A stretch of 64,000 nucleotides of DNA from positions 310,001 to 374,000 of the forward strand of contig NZ_MVDI01000002.1 of the NCBI RefSeq assembly GCF_002939305.1. Reading direction: 5' to 3'. The notes under the pieces were generated by a model. The model worked only from the letters and a program-made list of their open reading frames with translations, was not told the origin of the DNA and searched no databases. Of the stretch, positions 1 through 8,599 are shown piece by piece; the stretch's first letter is position 1, and every line of letters begins with the position of its first letter. The position numbers and the translations under genes were made by a program. The DNA comes from Chroococcidiopsis sp. TS-821 (GTDB lineage: Bacteria > Cyanobacteriota > Cyanobacteriia > Cyanobacteriales > Chroococcidiopsidaceae).

Positions 1-763
1 GCTCTGCAAAAGTTTCCATTTGGATGATACGTTGAACAAATCTCTGGTTCGTTCCTTGCAATGCTGCGTCAGGATCGAGTTGATACCATCGTGCCAAGTT
101 AATAATCACAAATAATAAGTCACCAAGTTCGGCTTGTTGTTCTTCTAATGATTTGTGCGCGATCGCTTCTTGAAATTCGGCAAGTTCTTCGTAATATTTT
201 GCCCACACGCCCTCAACGTTTTCCCACTCAAATCCCGCCGCCGCTGCTTTGTGGGAAATTTTCATTCCTGCTAGAAGTGGTGGTAACGATCGCGCGTAGC
301 GACTGAGTTTGTGACTCAACTTTTGCGCATCAGTTGGTGATGTGCCTTTTTCGGCTGCTTTGATTTGTTCCCAATTTTGCCGCACTTGATCGACATTTTG
401 AACGCTAACGTCTCCAAAGACATGCGGATGACGGCGAATCAGTTTTTGCGTAATTCCTTGCGCCACCTCTTTGAGGCTAAATTGACCACTTTCTGAGGCA
501 ATTTGGGCTTGCAACACAACTTGTAAGAGTAAATCTCCAAGTTCTTCTGCGATCGCTTTTCGATCTTGAGTGCGAATTGCCTCTACGACTTCGTAGGCTT
601 CTTCAATTACGTAAGGAATTAACGTTTCCGGTGTTTGTGCTAAATCCCACGGACAACCACCATCAGGCGATCGCAGTTTGGCTACGACATTGATAAGTTC
701 TTGTAGGGCTACCAAAGTTTCGTCAGTAGCTTGCAGTTGATTTGGTTTTTGAGGGTGAGTCAT
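1..763 (-). CDS. mazG: Nucleoside triphosphate pyrophosphohydrolase MazG (3' end outside window)
   Basis: The reading frame opens with ATG at 763 and runs off the left edge, so the C-terminus is missing. It encodes an all-alpha NTP pyrophosphohydrolase that removes aberrant or excess (d)NTPs. The N-terminal half shows the WDLAQTPETL segment followed by EEAYEVVEAI and EELGDLLLQV, the EExxE...ExxD Mg2+-binding pattern of MazG. A second such pattern (AELGDLLFVI) lies near the left edge, as in the tandem-domain MazG family. It begins 9 bp after the stop of the DUF2227 gene on the same strand, so the two are probably cotranscribed. The frame is too incomplete to judge the C-terminus. Confidence 0.93.
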   Translation of the reverse strand, partial: MTHPQKPNQLQATDETLVALQELINVVAKLRSPDGGCPWDLAQTPETLIPYVIEEAYEVVEAIRTQDRKAIAEELGDLLLQVVLQAQIASESGQFSLKEVAQGITQKLIRRHPHVFGDVSVQNVDQVRQNWEQIKAAEKGTSPTDAQKLSHKLSRYARSLPPLLAGMKISHKAAAAGFEWENVEGVWAKYYEELAEFQEAIAHKSLEEQQAELGDLLFVIINLARWYQLDPDAALQGTNQRFVQRIIQMETFAE

Positions 764-772
764 CCGAAAACG

Positions 773-1348
773 CTATTTACGACGTTTGACTTGTGTTGAG
801 CTTCGTTTACGTTTCTTCATTTTGGCACGATTTTGTTGTCTGCGCTTGTAGGCAGAACTACTCCAATCACTGATTGAATGACTCATTGCACCTAATTCGA
901 GTCCGAGAAACAAGTAAAGCCATTCCGTCGAATTTTGCAGCAGCGATCTCCGACTTTGGGCAACCAGTTGTTGCCAACTTAATTCCACTCCCCAAATCAA
1001 ATGCACCACTCCTAGAATAAAAATCCCCATAAACGCTAGCCAAATACCTAAATACAGAACCCGCAGCGTTGTCCCAATCAGGAACCCATGCGAAAATATT
1101 GACCGATGGCGGAGAGCTTTTTGGTAAGGTCGCCAAATCCACCGCAAGTAACCCCAACGTTGGTATTGTCTAGAGTACAGATCCAAATCTGGACCAAACA
1201 TTAAGCCACTAAAGAGATAGGCTCCAGCCACAATTAAGGTTAAGTTACCACTTTGAGTATGGAAAAAAGTGACACCACTAACTAACGGCAAGCCCCATAA
1301 AGTAATGCGATCGTGCGTTCCACCAGAGGGCATTGAGTTTAAAGACAA
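773..1348 (-). CDS. DUF2227-type putative metal-binding membrane protein
   Basis: 191 residues. The sequence carries spaced His/Asp groups that look like metal ligands: a His-Asp pair near residue 12, PDLD near 53, an HRSxFSH stretch near 81-87 and HSISDW near 155. Between them are hydrophobic stretches that could be two or three membrane helices (roughly 20-50 and 90-120). The tail is very basic. The pattern resembles the family annotated as uncharacterised metal-binding protein DUF2227, common in cyanobacteria; no reaction is known to me. It lies directly upstream of mazG in an apparent two-gene operon. It should be an integral membrane protein with the His clusters near the membrane surface (inference). 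Confidence 0.75.
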   Translation of the reverse strand: MSLNSMPSGGTHDRITLWGLPLVSGVTFFHTQSGNLTLIVAGAYLFSGLMFGPDLDLYSRQYQRWGYLRWIWRPYQKALRHRSIFSHGFLIGTTLRVLYLGIWLAFMGIFILGVVHLIWGVELSWQQLVAQSRRSLLQNSTEWLYLFLGLELGAMSHSISDWSSSAYKRRQQNRAKMKKRKRSSTQVKRRK

Positions 1349-1424
1349 TCGTCAGCAAAATATTTTTCAAAAATACTAGCTTTTCTGCCAACAATTTGCT
1401 ACCATGAATACTCGCGTACAAAAC

Positions 1425-1497
<73 letters not shown>

Positions 1498-1677
1498 TAT
1501 AATCTTGTTTTGTAGTCATCTTAACAAGTTAGCATTTAGGCGTAAAAGTCAGTTTTAATAAGATAAAGATGCTTTTTGCTTAAGCAGATTTAGTGGTATT
1601 GAGTTACATTCGATTACTGCTTAAAATGATAAAAATTTTGCATCTAGCCGGATCCGCGCTCTTGCCCTGGAGGAATC

Positions 1678-2634
1678 ATGAGTCATCGCCCGATTATGCT
1701 TGGCATTGTTGGAGACAGTGCTGCTGGTAAAACTACTTTAACAAAGGGAATTGCTCAGGTACTCGGTCCAGAGAATGTTACGGTTATCTGTACAGACGAT
1801 TATCATCGCTACGATCGCCGTCAACGTGCTGAGATAGGTATCACTGCACTACATCCTGACTGCAACTATCTTGATATTATGCAACAGCACCTGTCCTTAC
1901 TTAGGACAGGACAACCAATCCTCAAACCAATTTACAGCCATAAAACTGGTACTTTTGAGCCGCCACAATACGTTAAGCCCAGTAAATTTGTCATCGTAGA
2001 AGGACTTCTCGGCTATTCGACGCGGGGTGCAAGAGACTCGTTTGACGTCAAAGTTTATCTCGCACCACCCGAACCACTACGCGCGCAGTGGAAGATTAAG
2101 CGCGATACGCAAAAACGAGGCTATACCGCAGAACAAGTCAAAGCAGAACTCGAAAAGCGCGAACCCGATTCCGAACAATTTATTCGTCCTCAGCGCCAAT
2201 GGGCAGATGTCGTCGTTAGTTTTTATCCTCCAAGCGATGAACCCGATCGAGGCAACGGTCACTTAAATGTTCGCTTAGTACTGCGTCCGACGATCCCACA
2301 TCCAGATTTTACGCAAATTTTGGATATCATTAGCAGCCATCCGCATCCGGCAATCCGCCTAGAATTAGATCGAGATATGAATAAGCCGGTAGATGTTTTA
2401 GAAGTTGACGGTCATGCAACATCCGAACAAGTAGACGAACTAGAAAAGATTATCTGTAACGATATGCCACCGCATCTCTCGCACTTTTGCAGTCGCGAAA
2501 GTAACCCCGAACTCGGTAAAGTTGCTGGTACTACGGGGGAAACAATTCAGAGTTATCCGCTGGCAATGACGCAACTTTTGATTACTTATCATATGCTAAA
2601 AGCGACACAAATTTATCAGCCAATAATGATTTGA
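1678..2634 (+). CDS. Phosphoribulokinase/uridine-kinase family protein (PRK paralogue)
   Basis: 318 residues, P-loop kinase. Visible are the Walker A GDSAAGKTT (12-20), the TDDYHRYDR substrate-binding segment (39-47), KPIYSHKTG (83-91), and the Walker B-like VIVEGL (105-110). The overall order matches cyanobacterial Calvin-cycle PRK, including a WKIKRD motif and an IxPQRQWADVV segment. However, the region after VEGL lacks the HPLYD sequence that follows IEGL in genuine PRK, so I take this as a PRK-related paralogue with uncertain substrate rather than the CO2-fixation enzyme. The start has an SD sequence (GGAGGA) just upstream. It sits alone between tRNA-Val and radC. Confidence 0.8.
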   Translation: MSHRPIMLGIVGDSAAGKTTLTKGIAQVLGPENVTVICTDDYHRYDRRQRAEIGITALHPDCNYLDIMQQHLSLLRTGQPILKPIYSHKTGTFEPPQYVKPSKFVIVEGLLGYSTRGARDSFDVKVYLAPPEPLRAQWKIKRDTQKRGYTAEQVKAELEKREPDSEQFIRPQRQWADVVVSFYPPSDEPDRGNGHLNVRLVLRPTIPHPDFTQILDIISSHPHPAIRLELDRDMNKPVDVLEVDGHATSEQVDELEKIICNDMPPHLSHFCSRESNPELGKVAGTTGETIQSYPLAMTQLLITYHMLKATQIYQPIMI

Positions 2635-2764
2635 GTGAAAACGAGGTTTGTTATAAAGGTCTTTCTCACAATGAAATATTTTTAACTTTGTTGTAACTTT
2701 TTAGACAAAAAAGGGCATAACTAAAGGTAGTCTCACTGTAAGTAATGAGTATTGCCTTGTTGTC

Positions 2765-3496
2765 ATGACCTACTGTTTAAGGATTGCAGATTTACCCACA
2801 ACTGAAAGACCCCGCGAACGCTTGTTAACGCATGGTGCAAAGAACTTAGCCACAGCTGAACTAATTGCAATTTTACTAGGTACAGGTCAAGGACAGGGAA
2901 AACTTTCCGCAGTAGGTTTAGGGCAGTTTATTTTACAAGAACTAGGCAAAAATCAGCGCGACCCTCTTGCTGTTCTTCGAGAGATTACACCTCAAGAACT
3001 GATGCAAATTCACGGTATCAAAGCAGCCAAGGCAGCGACAATTGTTGCTGCTGTTGAACTTGGTAAACGAGCGTTTCAATCGCGTCCGTTGGAGCGTACA
3101 ATCATTGATAGCCCAGCAGCAGCTGCTGCAACGTTAAGCCAAGACTTGATGTGGCAAGCACAAGAACGATTTGCGGTGTTGCTTTTAGATGTTAAAAATC
3201 GGCTCATTGGCACGCAGGTGATTACAATTGGTACAGCCACCGAAACATTAGCTTCTCCCCGCGAAATTTTTCGTGAAGTGATTCGCCAAGGTGCAACCAG
3301 AGTTATTGTTGCTCACAATCATCCTTCTGGTAATGTCGAACCGAGTCTGCAAGATATCGAATTAACGCGACAACTTTTGGCTGGCGCGCAGTTTTTAGAC
3401 GTTCCCTTACTCGACCATCTAATTTTAGGTGATGGCAATCATCAAAGTCTGCGCGAAATCACAAATTTATGGGATGAGTACCCGCAGGGAGATTAG
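2765..3496 (+). CDS. radC: RadC family protein (UPF0758/JAMM)
   Basis: 243 residues, the usual length. An N-terminal helix-hairpin-helix region (about 70-105, ending [12 protein letters not shown]) precedes a JAMM/MPN+ domain with ligands H194 and H196 (HNHPSG) and D207. This is the metalloisopeptidase-like fold of RadC. The name implies DNA repair, but the biochemical role is unsettled and a direct repair function has been questioned. It starts at ATG 2765, 130 bp after the kinase gene on the same strand. Confidence 0.93.
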   Translation: MTYCLRIADLPTTERPRERLLTHGAKNLATAELIAILLGTGQGQGKLSAVGLGQFILQELGKNQRDPLAVLREITPQELMQIHGIKAAKAATIVAAVELGKRAFQSRPLERTIIDSPAAAAATLSQDLMWQAQERFAVLLLDVKNRLIGTQVITIGTATETLASPREIFREVIRQGATRVIVAHNHPSGNVEPSLQDIELTRQLLAGAQFLDVPLLDHLILGDGNHQSLREITNLWDEYPQGD

Positions 3497-3519
3497 CACT
3501 AGATTTCCTGCATAAATCA

Positions 3520-3549
3520 TAGGCGCCCTTCGACTGAAGTCGGAGCCTA
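3520..3549 (+). repeat. Short palindromic repeat behind radC
   Basis: A hairpin with outer arms TAGGC/GCCTA and inner arms TTCGACT/AGTCGGA around a GAA core. A related element (core TTTGACTGAAGTCA) lies at 63946-63970. This resembles a short interspersed palindrome scattered in cyanobacterial genomes. It could serve as a processing or termination signal after radC. Confidence 0.5.
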
Positions 3550-3596
3550 TCTAGACAAAATGTAAGAAGGTACACTAAAACAAGATTCTTAATAGT

Positions 3597-3645
3597 AAGT
3601 CCGCGGAAGTGGACTTTGTTTATTAGCAGCAAATTCATTCGCACT
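3597..3645 (+). repeat. Interspersed GTCCGC-type hairpin repeat
   Basis: AGTCC and GGACT pair around GCGGAAGT, followed by TTGTTTATTAGC and then AAATTCATTCGC. A near-identical core sits on the other strand at 8092-8114 and related forms at 5418-5441 and 36779-36802. All are intergenic. Confidence 0.6.
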
Positions 3646-3652
3646 CGCATTT

Positions 3653-3678
3653 TTCTGGTTCAAATCCAGTATCGCCCA
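3653..3678 (+). other. tRNA 3'-end remnant (T arm plus acceptor strand), att-like
   Basis: CTGG-TTCAAAT-CCAG followed by TATCGCCCA matches the 3' end of tRNA-Val at 1474-1497 with three substitutions, in the same orientation. No complete tRNA body is recognisable upstream. Such a copy is what integration at a tRNA 3' end leaves behind. It may alternatively be the relic of a lost tRNA gene. Confidence 0.5.
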
Positions 3679-3987
3679 TTACATATAAAGGTTTAAGTAA
3701 TCAACTGCGGCTGCAATTTTGGATGGGTACTTTGCCGCAAATTGCTCAAACCACAATCCTTCACTCGACAGTGGATCTAAAGTTTTGAGCCAAGCGATCG
3801 CCCGTTGGTATCTCTCTTTAGCTTTCTGCTGTTCTAATTCGCTTTCTTTTTGGGCATAATCTACTTTAATTTCACTTAAAATATGCTCAATATCTGAAGT
3901 AGATTTAGTTGATTTATTTGCTGGTGGTGCTATCTTTCGGTGCGGTGTTGCATCAATTTGAGCTAATAGTTTATCAAGTTCGTCCAT
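3679..3987 (-). CDS. Small conserved protein, possible Slr1339-family salt-stress protein
   Basis: 102 residues, with ATG at 3987. The N-terminus is acidic-amphipathic (MDELDKLLAQID), the middle is charged and predicted helical or coiled (about 30-70), and the tail is compact (WFEQFAAKYPSKIAAAVDYL). No signal peptide or membrane segment is visible. It resembles a cyanobacterial family named after Synechocystis Slr1339; I rate that as tentative. It starts 5 bp after the stop of the VWA gene and is surely cotranscribed with it. Confidence 0.6.
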   Translation of the reverse strand: MDELDKLLAQIDATPHRKIAPPANKSTKSTSDIEHILSEIKVDYAQKESELEQQKAKERYQRAIAWLKTLDPLSSEGLWFEQFAAKYPSKIAAAVDYLNLYM

Positions 3988-3992
3988 TGTGG

Positions 3993-4595
3993 TTAATCAT
4001 GAATTGCATTAAGCAAAACTTCGGATAAACTCATATCTTCTAGATCGTCCAAGGTAATCGTGTCGCATATATCAAATTTTGCGCCAACTCCGAGGAGTTG
4101 ATCGTCGATTGCTTTGAGGAATTTTGTTGCTTGCAAATCAGAACCAACTTGAATAAAAGAAATGGCAAGTTCTTCGTCGCGTTCCATTTGCCGAGTTGCG
4201 TTGATAAGCACCTCAAATACGGCGCGGCGATCGTCTGGTTCGCCATCAGTGACAACTAAAATCGTTTCGCCTTGAGGTTTAGTTTTTCCTGCGGCTTTGC
4301 GTTGAAAGTAGTTTTTTATCGCATCTTGCAAAACGATGGCTAAGTTTGTTGTTCCCATCGGATCGTTTTCTTGAAAAACTTGAGCAACTTTGCTCGAAGT
4401 GACATCATCGTAGCGTTTAAATTTACCAGAAAAGACATAAACCGTGATGCCATCTGGATCGAATTGTTCGCATTTTCGCGCTAATGCTAACGTAGATTCT
4501 TGGGCAATTTCCCATCGACTTTTACCACCTGCTTGATCGGGTGTAGACATACTGCCACTTTTATCGACGATTAAGGTGTAGTCACGGTCTTGCAC
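3993..4595 (-). CDS. VWA (von Willebrand factor A) domain protein
   Basis: 200 residues forming a single VWA domain without a signal peptide. The MIDAS metal site is complete: DKSGS (D11, S13, S15), Thr in GTTN (82-83) and Asp in VVTDGEP (D117). Such cytosolic one-domain VWA proteins bind partner proteins via Mg2+ and occur in stress or AAA+ linked modules. No AAA+ partner is adjacent here. The neighbour downstream (3679-3987) is the obvious candidate partner. Confidence 0.88.
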   Translation of the reverse strand: MQDRDYTLIVDKSGSMSTPDQAGGKSRWEIAQESTLALARKCEQFDPDGITVYVFSGKFKRYDDVTSSKVAQVFQENDPMGTTNLAIVLQDAIKNYFQRKAAGKTKPQGETILVVTDGEPDDRRAVFEVLINATRQMERDEELAISFIQVGSDLQATKFLKAIDDQLLGVGAKFDICDTITLDDLEDMSLSEVLLNAIHD

Positions 4596-5525
4596 GGTTT
4601 TGATGCCTCCAAGTTAGAGTTTGGTCTAGTCTAACCTCGATGCGATCGCACGTCAGCTGTTAAGGTGGTTTTTCCAAAAAAACTTGCAGTATTTTAAAAC
4701 ACACTTTGTTTGAGAATCTTTCCAAGCAGACAGGCGTAAGCTTTGCGTTGAGTGTTGATGCGATCGCCTTGGAGTTCCTAGTAAAACTTCTTAAAGAGAT
4801 TGTACTGTCATCTGCAATACAAGTAAGTTTCTCAAAGTAGGTTTAGATAGTTTGACAACATTTGCTAATTTGCCTACTTTCTCAGGAATAGACAACTTTT
4901 GGTTTTTGAAAAATCATCTCAAAAGTTGGCTTTACTTAGTGTATTTTACTCTTTTGAATTAAGAAAATAGGCAAGTTTATTATTAATAGAATCTAGTCTT
5001 CTACAAAACAAAAAGCGGTCAGTTATACATCAGAAAATATTGCATGTAAATGTACTGTGCTTGAAATATCAATCATTCACCTAAGCTTTATAAAAGAGTA
5101 GTTAATCCGACTAAACTTTATTAAATCTTTATGTTTGAGTGACTTATTTGACTTAACCTAGTTTATTAGGTTGAAAAAGAATTTCGTTTTTAACTCATTT
5201 CAAGTTTTTTTCAAAACGAATAGCCCCGTATTGCCAACATGACTTGCTGCAAAGCATATCAGTTATGGTGCAATTGATTGCCGGATTGATGGTGATAGTG
5301 GTACTATACACTCGCGGTTGATATTCGTGACACTTCTGGTGCTGCAACGCTACTTATCGATACTGATATTAAGCAAACGATTAGTTAGCAAGCTTCTCAG
5401 AATCTGAATTTATTGTTAGTCCACGCAGGAGGACTTTTTTTATTTATAGCAATGGTCAAGATGATTGTGACATTATAAAGTCTTAAAACTATTGTTCTAA
5501 CCCTGACCTCTGGCCCCTACTATTT
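4596..5525. other. 930-bp intergenic region
   Basis: AT-rich DNA between the divergent VWA and glutaminase genes. It should contain both promoters. A short frame at 5263 starts MVQLIAGLMVIVVLYTRG and stops, and a second frame follows it, which may be debris of a dead gene. An intrinsic terminator-like hairpin lies at 5418-5441. I see no conserved gene. Confidence 0.6.
5418..5441 (+). terminator. Hairpin with T-tract, related to the GTCC repeat family
   Basis: AGTCC (5418-5422) and GGACT (5431-5435) form a stem followed by seven Ts. It has the shape of an intrinsic terminator, but no intact gene ends just before it, so it may be a repeat copy or mark a lost gene. Confidence 0.4.
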
Positions 5526-6530
5526 ATGGCAGACGAGAGACAATGCGATCGCCCTTCCTCGCACTCACACGCTTTTCAAGAATACCTAGAAAGCTTGTAC
5601 CTCAAATACAAACACCTCCGCGAGGGTGCAGTCGCAAGTTATATCCCAGAACTCGCGAAAGTGGATCCTGACTTATTCAGCATTTGTGTCATTACCGTCG
5701 ATGGTCAAGTTTATCAGGTTGGAGACTACAATCAGTTATTTACGATTCAATCGATTTCTAAAGTCTTTGTCTATGGAATGGCGCTAGAAGAACACGGACG
5801 CGATTACGTTTTAACCAAAGTCGGTGTAGAACCTACCGGAGACGCTTTCAATTCGATTATTCTCGACGAACGCTCAAAACGTCCTTATAACCCAATGGTC
5901 AATGCTGGTGCGATCGCGACCACGAGTCTGATTAAAGGTTCTGGACCTACTGAACGCCTCAATCGAATGCTGGATATGTTTCAGCGCTACATCGGTCATG
6001 AAATTTTTGTGGATATTTCAGTTTTCATGTCAGAACGTACTACTGGACACCGCAACCGAGGTATGGCACATTTGATGCTTAATTTTGGCATGATTGACGA
6101 ACGCATCGATGAAGCCCTCGATCTTTATTTTCAGCAGTGTTCAATCATGGTAACTTGTCGTGATTTAGCAGTCATGGCTGCAACGCTTGCCAATAATGGT
6201 ATAAATCCGATGACTGGAGAACGCGCTGTCGATGCACGCTATGTCAGAGATGTCCTGAGCGTGATGTATACCTGTGGAATGTATAATTTTGCTGGTGAAT
6301 GGGTGTATAAAGTTGGTTTGCCCGCAAAAAGTGGCGTTAGTGGAGGAATTATTGTCATTGTGCCCAACCAAATTGGGATTGGTGTTTTTTCACCCTTGCT
6401 AGATACTAACGGTAATAGTATTCGCGGCATCAAAGTTTGCGAAGATATTTCGCAAGAATATGGCTTGCATTTGTTTGATTCGTCGCGGGGCTGTACGAAG
6501 TTCCTTGAAATCCTGGCGCAGAGCAATTAG
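5526..6530 (+). CDS. glsA: Glutaminase A
   Basis: 334 residues, close to the family length. It hydrolyses L-glutamine to glutamate and ammonia through a serine beta-lactamase-like fold. The SISK tetrad (S76-x-x-K79) supplies the nucleophile and general base. The conserved [10 protein letters not shown] stretch and the KSGVSGGI segment near residue 268 are present. The start at 5526 leads directly into a divergent N-terminal tail (first 15 residues). It is monocistronic by its surroundings. Its product would feed glutamate and ammonium pools, in keeping with the other amide-hydrolysing genes in this window. Confidence 0.95.
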   Translation: MADERQCDRPSSHSHAFQEYLESLYLKYKHLREGAVASYIPELAKVDPDLFSICVITVDGQVYQVGDYNQLFTIQSISKVFVYGMALEEHGRDYVLTKVGVEPTGDAFNSIILDERSKRPYNPMVNAGAIATTSLIKGSGPTERLNRMLDMFQRYIGHEIFVDISVFMSERTTGHRNRGMAHLMLNFGMIDERIDEALDLYFQQCSIMVTCRDLAVMAATLANNGINPMTGERAVDARYVRDVLSVMYTCGMYNFAGEWVYKVGLPAKSGVSGGIIVIVPNQIGIGVFSPLLDTNGNSIRGIKVCEDISQEYGLHLFDSSRGCTKFLEILAQSN

Positions 6531-6858
6531 CGCTTTGCATCAATTTTAGTTGACTAATCTCGACAACTCAAGCTAACTTTTTATGACATAAATATTGACA
6601 AATTACTGCAAATTCTTCCACAAAACTTACAATATTATCCTGTGCCAGTCAGTTAAATGCCGCAATGACCTGTAGAGTAAAAAATTGATGTATTGTGGTA
6701 TAGGAAAGTGGCGATCGCGCCAAGAAGCTATGAGTACGATTCGTAGCACTCAGAACAGCAAAAATTATGAATTTGATAACTAAATAGTTTTGTAAATTGC
6801 CAAACTAGACACACCTACCTCACAAAATTTTATCTTTGACCTCTCGTTTGTTAATGTC
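6531..6858. other. 328-bp intergenic region upstream of parA
   Basis: No gene is seen. An imperfect palindrome (GCTATGAG...CGTAGC, about 6727-6747) lies about 110 bp upstream of the parA start and could be an operator or a centromere-like site. One HIP1-type site is nearby. Confidence 0.4.
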
Positions 6859-7488
6859 ATGCCCCCGAAGATTATCGTTGTATCGAATGGAAAAGGCGGA
6901 GTAGGAAAAACAACTACAGCAATGGGATTATCCGCGATCTTTTCTGAGCGATACGAAGTTTTAACGGTAGATGCAGATAGCCAAGGGAGTTGTTCTTGGT
7001 GGGCAACGCGCGGTAAGATGCCCTTTGATGTTGCGCAAGAAACAGACCCCAAGCTATTGGGGCGGTTGCGAAAAGTTGAGGGGTACGATTTCGTTATAGT
7101 AGATACAGCGCCAGCACTACGTTCGGATGCGTTGAAAGCGGTAATTGCGATCGCGGATTACATGGTTTTGCCAACACCTTGCGCGCCAATGGATTTATCA
7201 GCCTTGATTGAAGTTGTTAAAGCAACCGTTAAACCTTCCGGAATTCCCCATCGCGTACTGTTAACCAAAGTTGATGTTAGAAGCATAGGAGAAGCTTTAG
7301 AAGCACAAAATACACTTATAAAATTGGGTATTCCTGTTTGTAAAACATTTATCCGCATTTATAAAGCTCACGAAAGAGCCGCACTTGAAGGATTACCAAT
7401 CACTCAACTAAAAGGGAAAAATGCGCGCGAAGCCGCAGCAGATTACCGCCGAGTAGCAGCAGAAATACAACGCGATTGGAGGCAATAA
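6859..7488 (+). CDS. ParA/MinD-type ATPase
   Basis: 209 residues, a minimal ParA ATPase without an N-terminal DNA-binding domain. The deviant Walker A KGGVGKTT is at 12-19, the Walker A' VDADSQGS at 37-44 and the Walker B YDFVIVDTAP near 75-85. Such proteins form ATP-dependent gradients on DNA or membrane to position cargo (plasmids, carboxysomes, chemosensory arrays). The stop codon overlaps the start of the following coiled-coil gene (TAATG), giving translational coupling. The partner, not a ParB, suggests an orphan positioning system or a chromosomally integrated plasmid partition locus. Confidence 0.9.
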   Translation: MPPKIIVVSNGKGGVGKTTTAMGLSAIFSERYEVLTVDADSQGSCSWWATRGKMPFDVAQETDPKLLGRLRKVEGYDFVIVDTAPALRSDALKAVIAIADYMVLPTPCAPMDLSALIEVVKATVKPSGIPHRVLLTKVDVRSIGEALEAQNTLIKLGIPVCKTFIRIYKAHERAALEGLPITQLKGKNAREAAADYRRVAAEIQRDWRQ

Positions 7489-8084
7489 TGGTTAGAAAAC
7501 GAATTGCAGATTTATTGAACGAAGAAGGAGAAAAGTTAACATCTGAGCAAAGTTCATCTGAGGCAGATGCTACAAATAATGAGGAGTCAAGCAACGAGGA
7601 AAATACAGAAGTGGTAAAATCAACAAGAACGACGGCAAGATCGCGTAATACAAATCGGACTCGACAAAGTCAAACTGCATCAGATACAGAAGGAATTGTT
7701 GCGGAATTACGTGCAGCTTTAAAGCAAGCACAAGAGAAGGAAAAATCGCTAGAGCATCGCATTGCAGAACTACTCGTCGAGCTAGAGGATGAAAAAGCTT
7801 TAGTCAAGCAACTTCGTCAAGATGTCGCAAATTTTGACGCTGTCAACGCTGAACTCGAACAAGCTAAATCAACTATCTTACAGCTTGTAGAAGCTAATTC
7901 CAAGTTGATTGAGCAAGTGAATTCTTTGAAAAAAGAACCTGCTCCTTTACAGAAGAAAGAAACCGAATCACAGCCACAGCCTAAATATAAACCAGCAAGA
8001 CAAACAGTTGTCTTTCCCCAACAAGAGCAAGTCGATTCGGACGGAGAGTCTACTGATTTTGCGCGGAATACTTGGTTACTGTAG
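7488..8084 (+). CDS. Coiled-coil partner protein of the ParA-like ATPase
   Basis: 198 residues counted from ATG 7488, chosen because GGAGG ends five bases before it and it overlaps the parA stop by one base. A basic N-terminus (MVRKRIADLLNEEG) leads to an acidic/low-complexity linker (about 15-70). A long coiled coil follows (about 70-145, heptads of Leu/Ala with charged residues) and then a Gln/Lys/Pro-rich tail. No ParB motif is recognisable. Architecture and coupling suggest an adaptor that stimulates the ATPase or tethers cargo (inference). Confidence 0.8.
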   Translation: MVRKRIADLLNEEGEKLTSEQSSSEADATNNEESSNEENTEVVKSTRTTARSRNTNRTRQSQTASDTEGIVAELRAALKQAQEKEKSLEHRIAELLVELEDEKALVKQLRQDVANFDAVNAELEQAKSTILQLVEANSKLIEQVNSLKKEPAPLQKKETESQPQPKYKPARQTVVFPQQEQVDSDGESTDFARNTWLL

Positions 8085-8091
8085 CTTTACA

Positions 8092-8114
8092 AACAAAGTC
8101 CACCTCCGCGGACT
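8092..8114 (-). repeat. Interspersed GTCCGC-type hairpin repeat, inverted copy
   Basis: Read on the minus strand this is AGTCC-GCGGAGGT-GGACT followed by TTGTTTGT, differing from the 3597 copy at only one or two positions. It lies directly behind the coiled-coil gene. Confidence 0.6.
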
Positions 8115-8176
8115 AGGCGCAAGATGAGGTTAGGAAGATTTATGCAGATTCTAACCGCTAACTATTTTGCGTTTAA

Positions 8177-8566
8177 CTATGTCATATCTTTGCGTTGCTC
8201 TATGCTCAGAGGACCAGAACCAAAGTAAACTACCATGAGTAAGCCGCCGATCAGTCCTAAATTTTTGAGGAATTGATTAATTTGCATGTCTTCGGCAAAA
8301 TTAGTGTGAAAAATTAGCGTCGTAGGGACGAGAAAGACGATGAGCGCGATCGCACCCCAACGAGCCTTGTAGCCTAAGATTACCGATAAAGCTCCGAGCA
8401 GTTCTAAAACAATCGAACCAACCAACAACAAGCCGGTTAGTCCTTCTGGAATCCCCGCGCTAGCCATAAACCCTTGCGTACCAGCAAAGTTAAAAATTTT
8501 ATTAATGCCAGAACGTAAGAAAATAACCGAGAGAAAAACACGCGCAACAAGCGGAATATATTTCAT
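8177..8566 (-). CDS. DoxX family membrane protein
   Basis: 129 residues with four predicted membrane helices (about 5-25, 45-65, 70-90, 100-120), the DoxX/SURF4-like fold. The conserved RSGINKIFNF segment after the first helix is typical. Family members are linked to thiosulfate:quinone oxidoreductase subunits or redox/oxidative-stress membrane complexes; which applies here is unknown. It lies immediately downstream of an NDH-2-like quinone reductase gene on the same strand (33 bp gap), which supports a quinone-linked redox role. Confidence 0.85.
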   Translation of the reverse strand: MKYIPLVARVFLSVIFLRSGINKIFNFAGTQGFMASAGIPEGLTGLLLVGSIVLELLGALSVILGYKARWGAIALIVFLVPTTLIFHTNFAEDMQINQFLKNLGLIGGLLMVVYFGSGPLSIEQRKDMT

Positions 8567-8599
8567 TGTTATTCTCCTTTGTTAGAGCTACAGAATACC

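Noticed and set aside
3487-3678. Possible split tRNA with 5' half at the end of radC (GGGAGATTAGC) and 3' half at 3655-3678
   Set aside because: The 5' piece is coding sequence of radC plus its stop codon, one base off, with no D loop or anticodon arm between. Coincidence is simpler.
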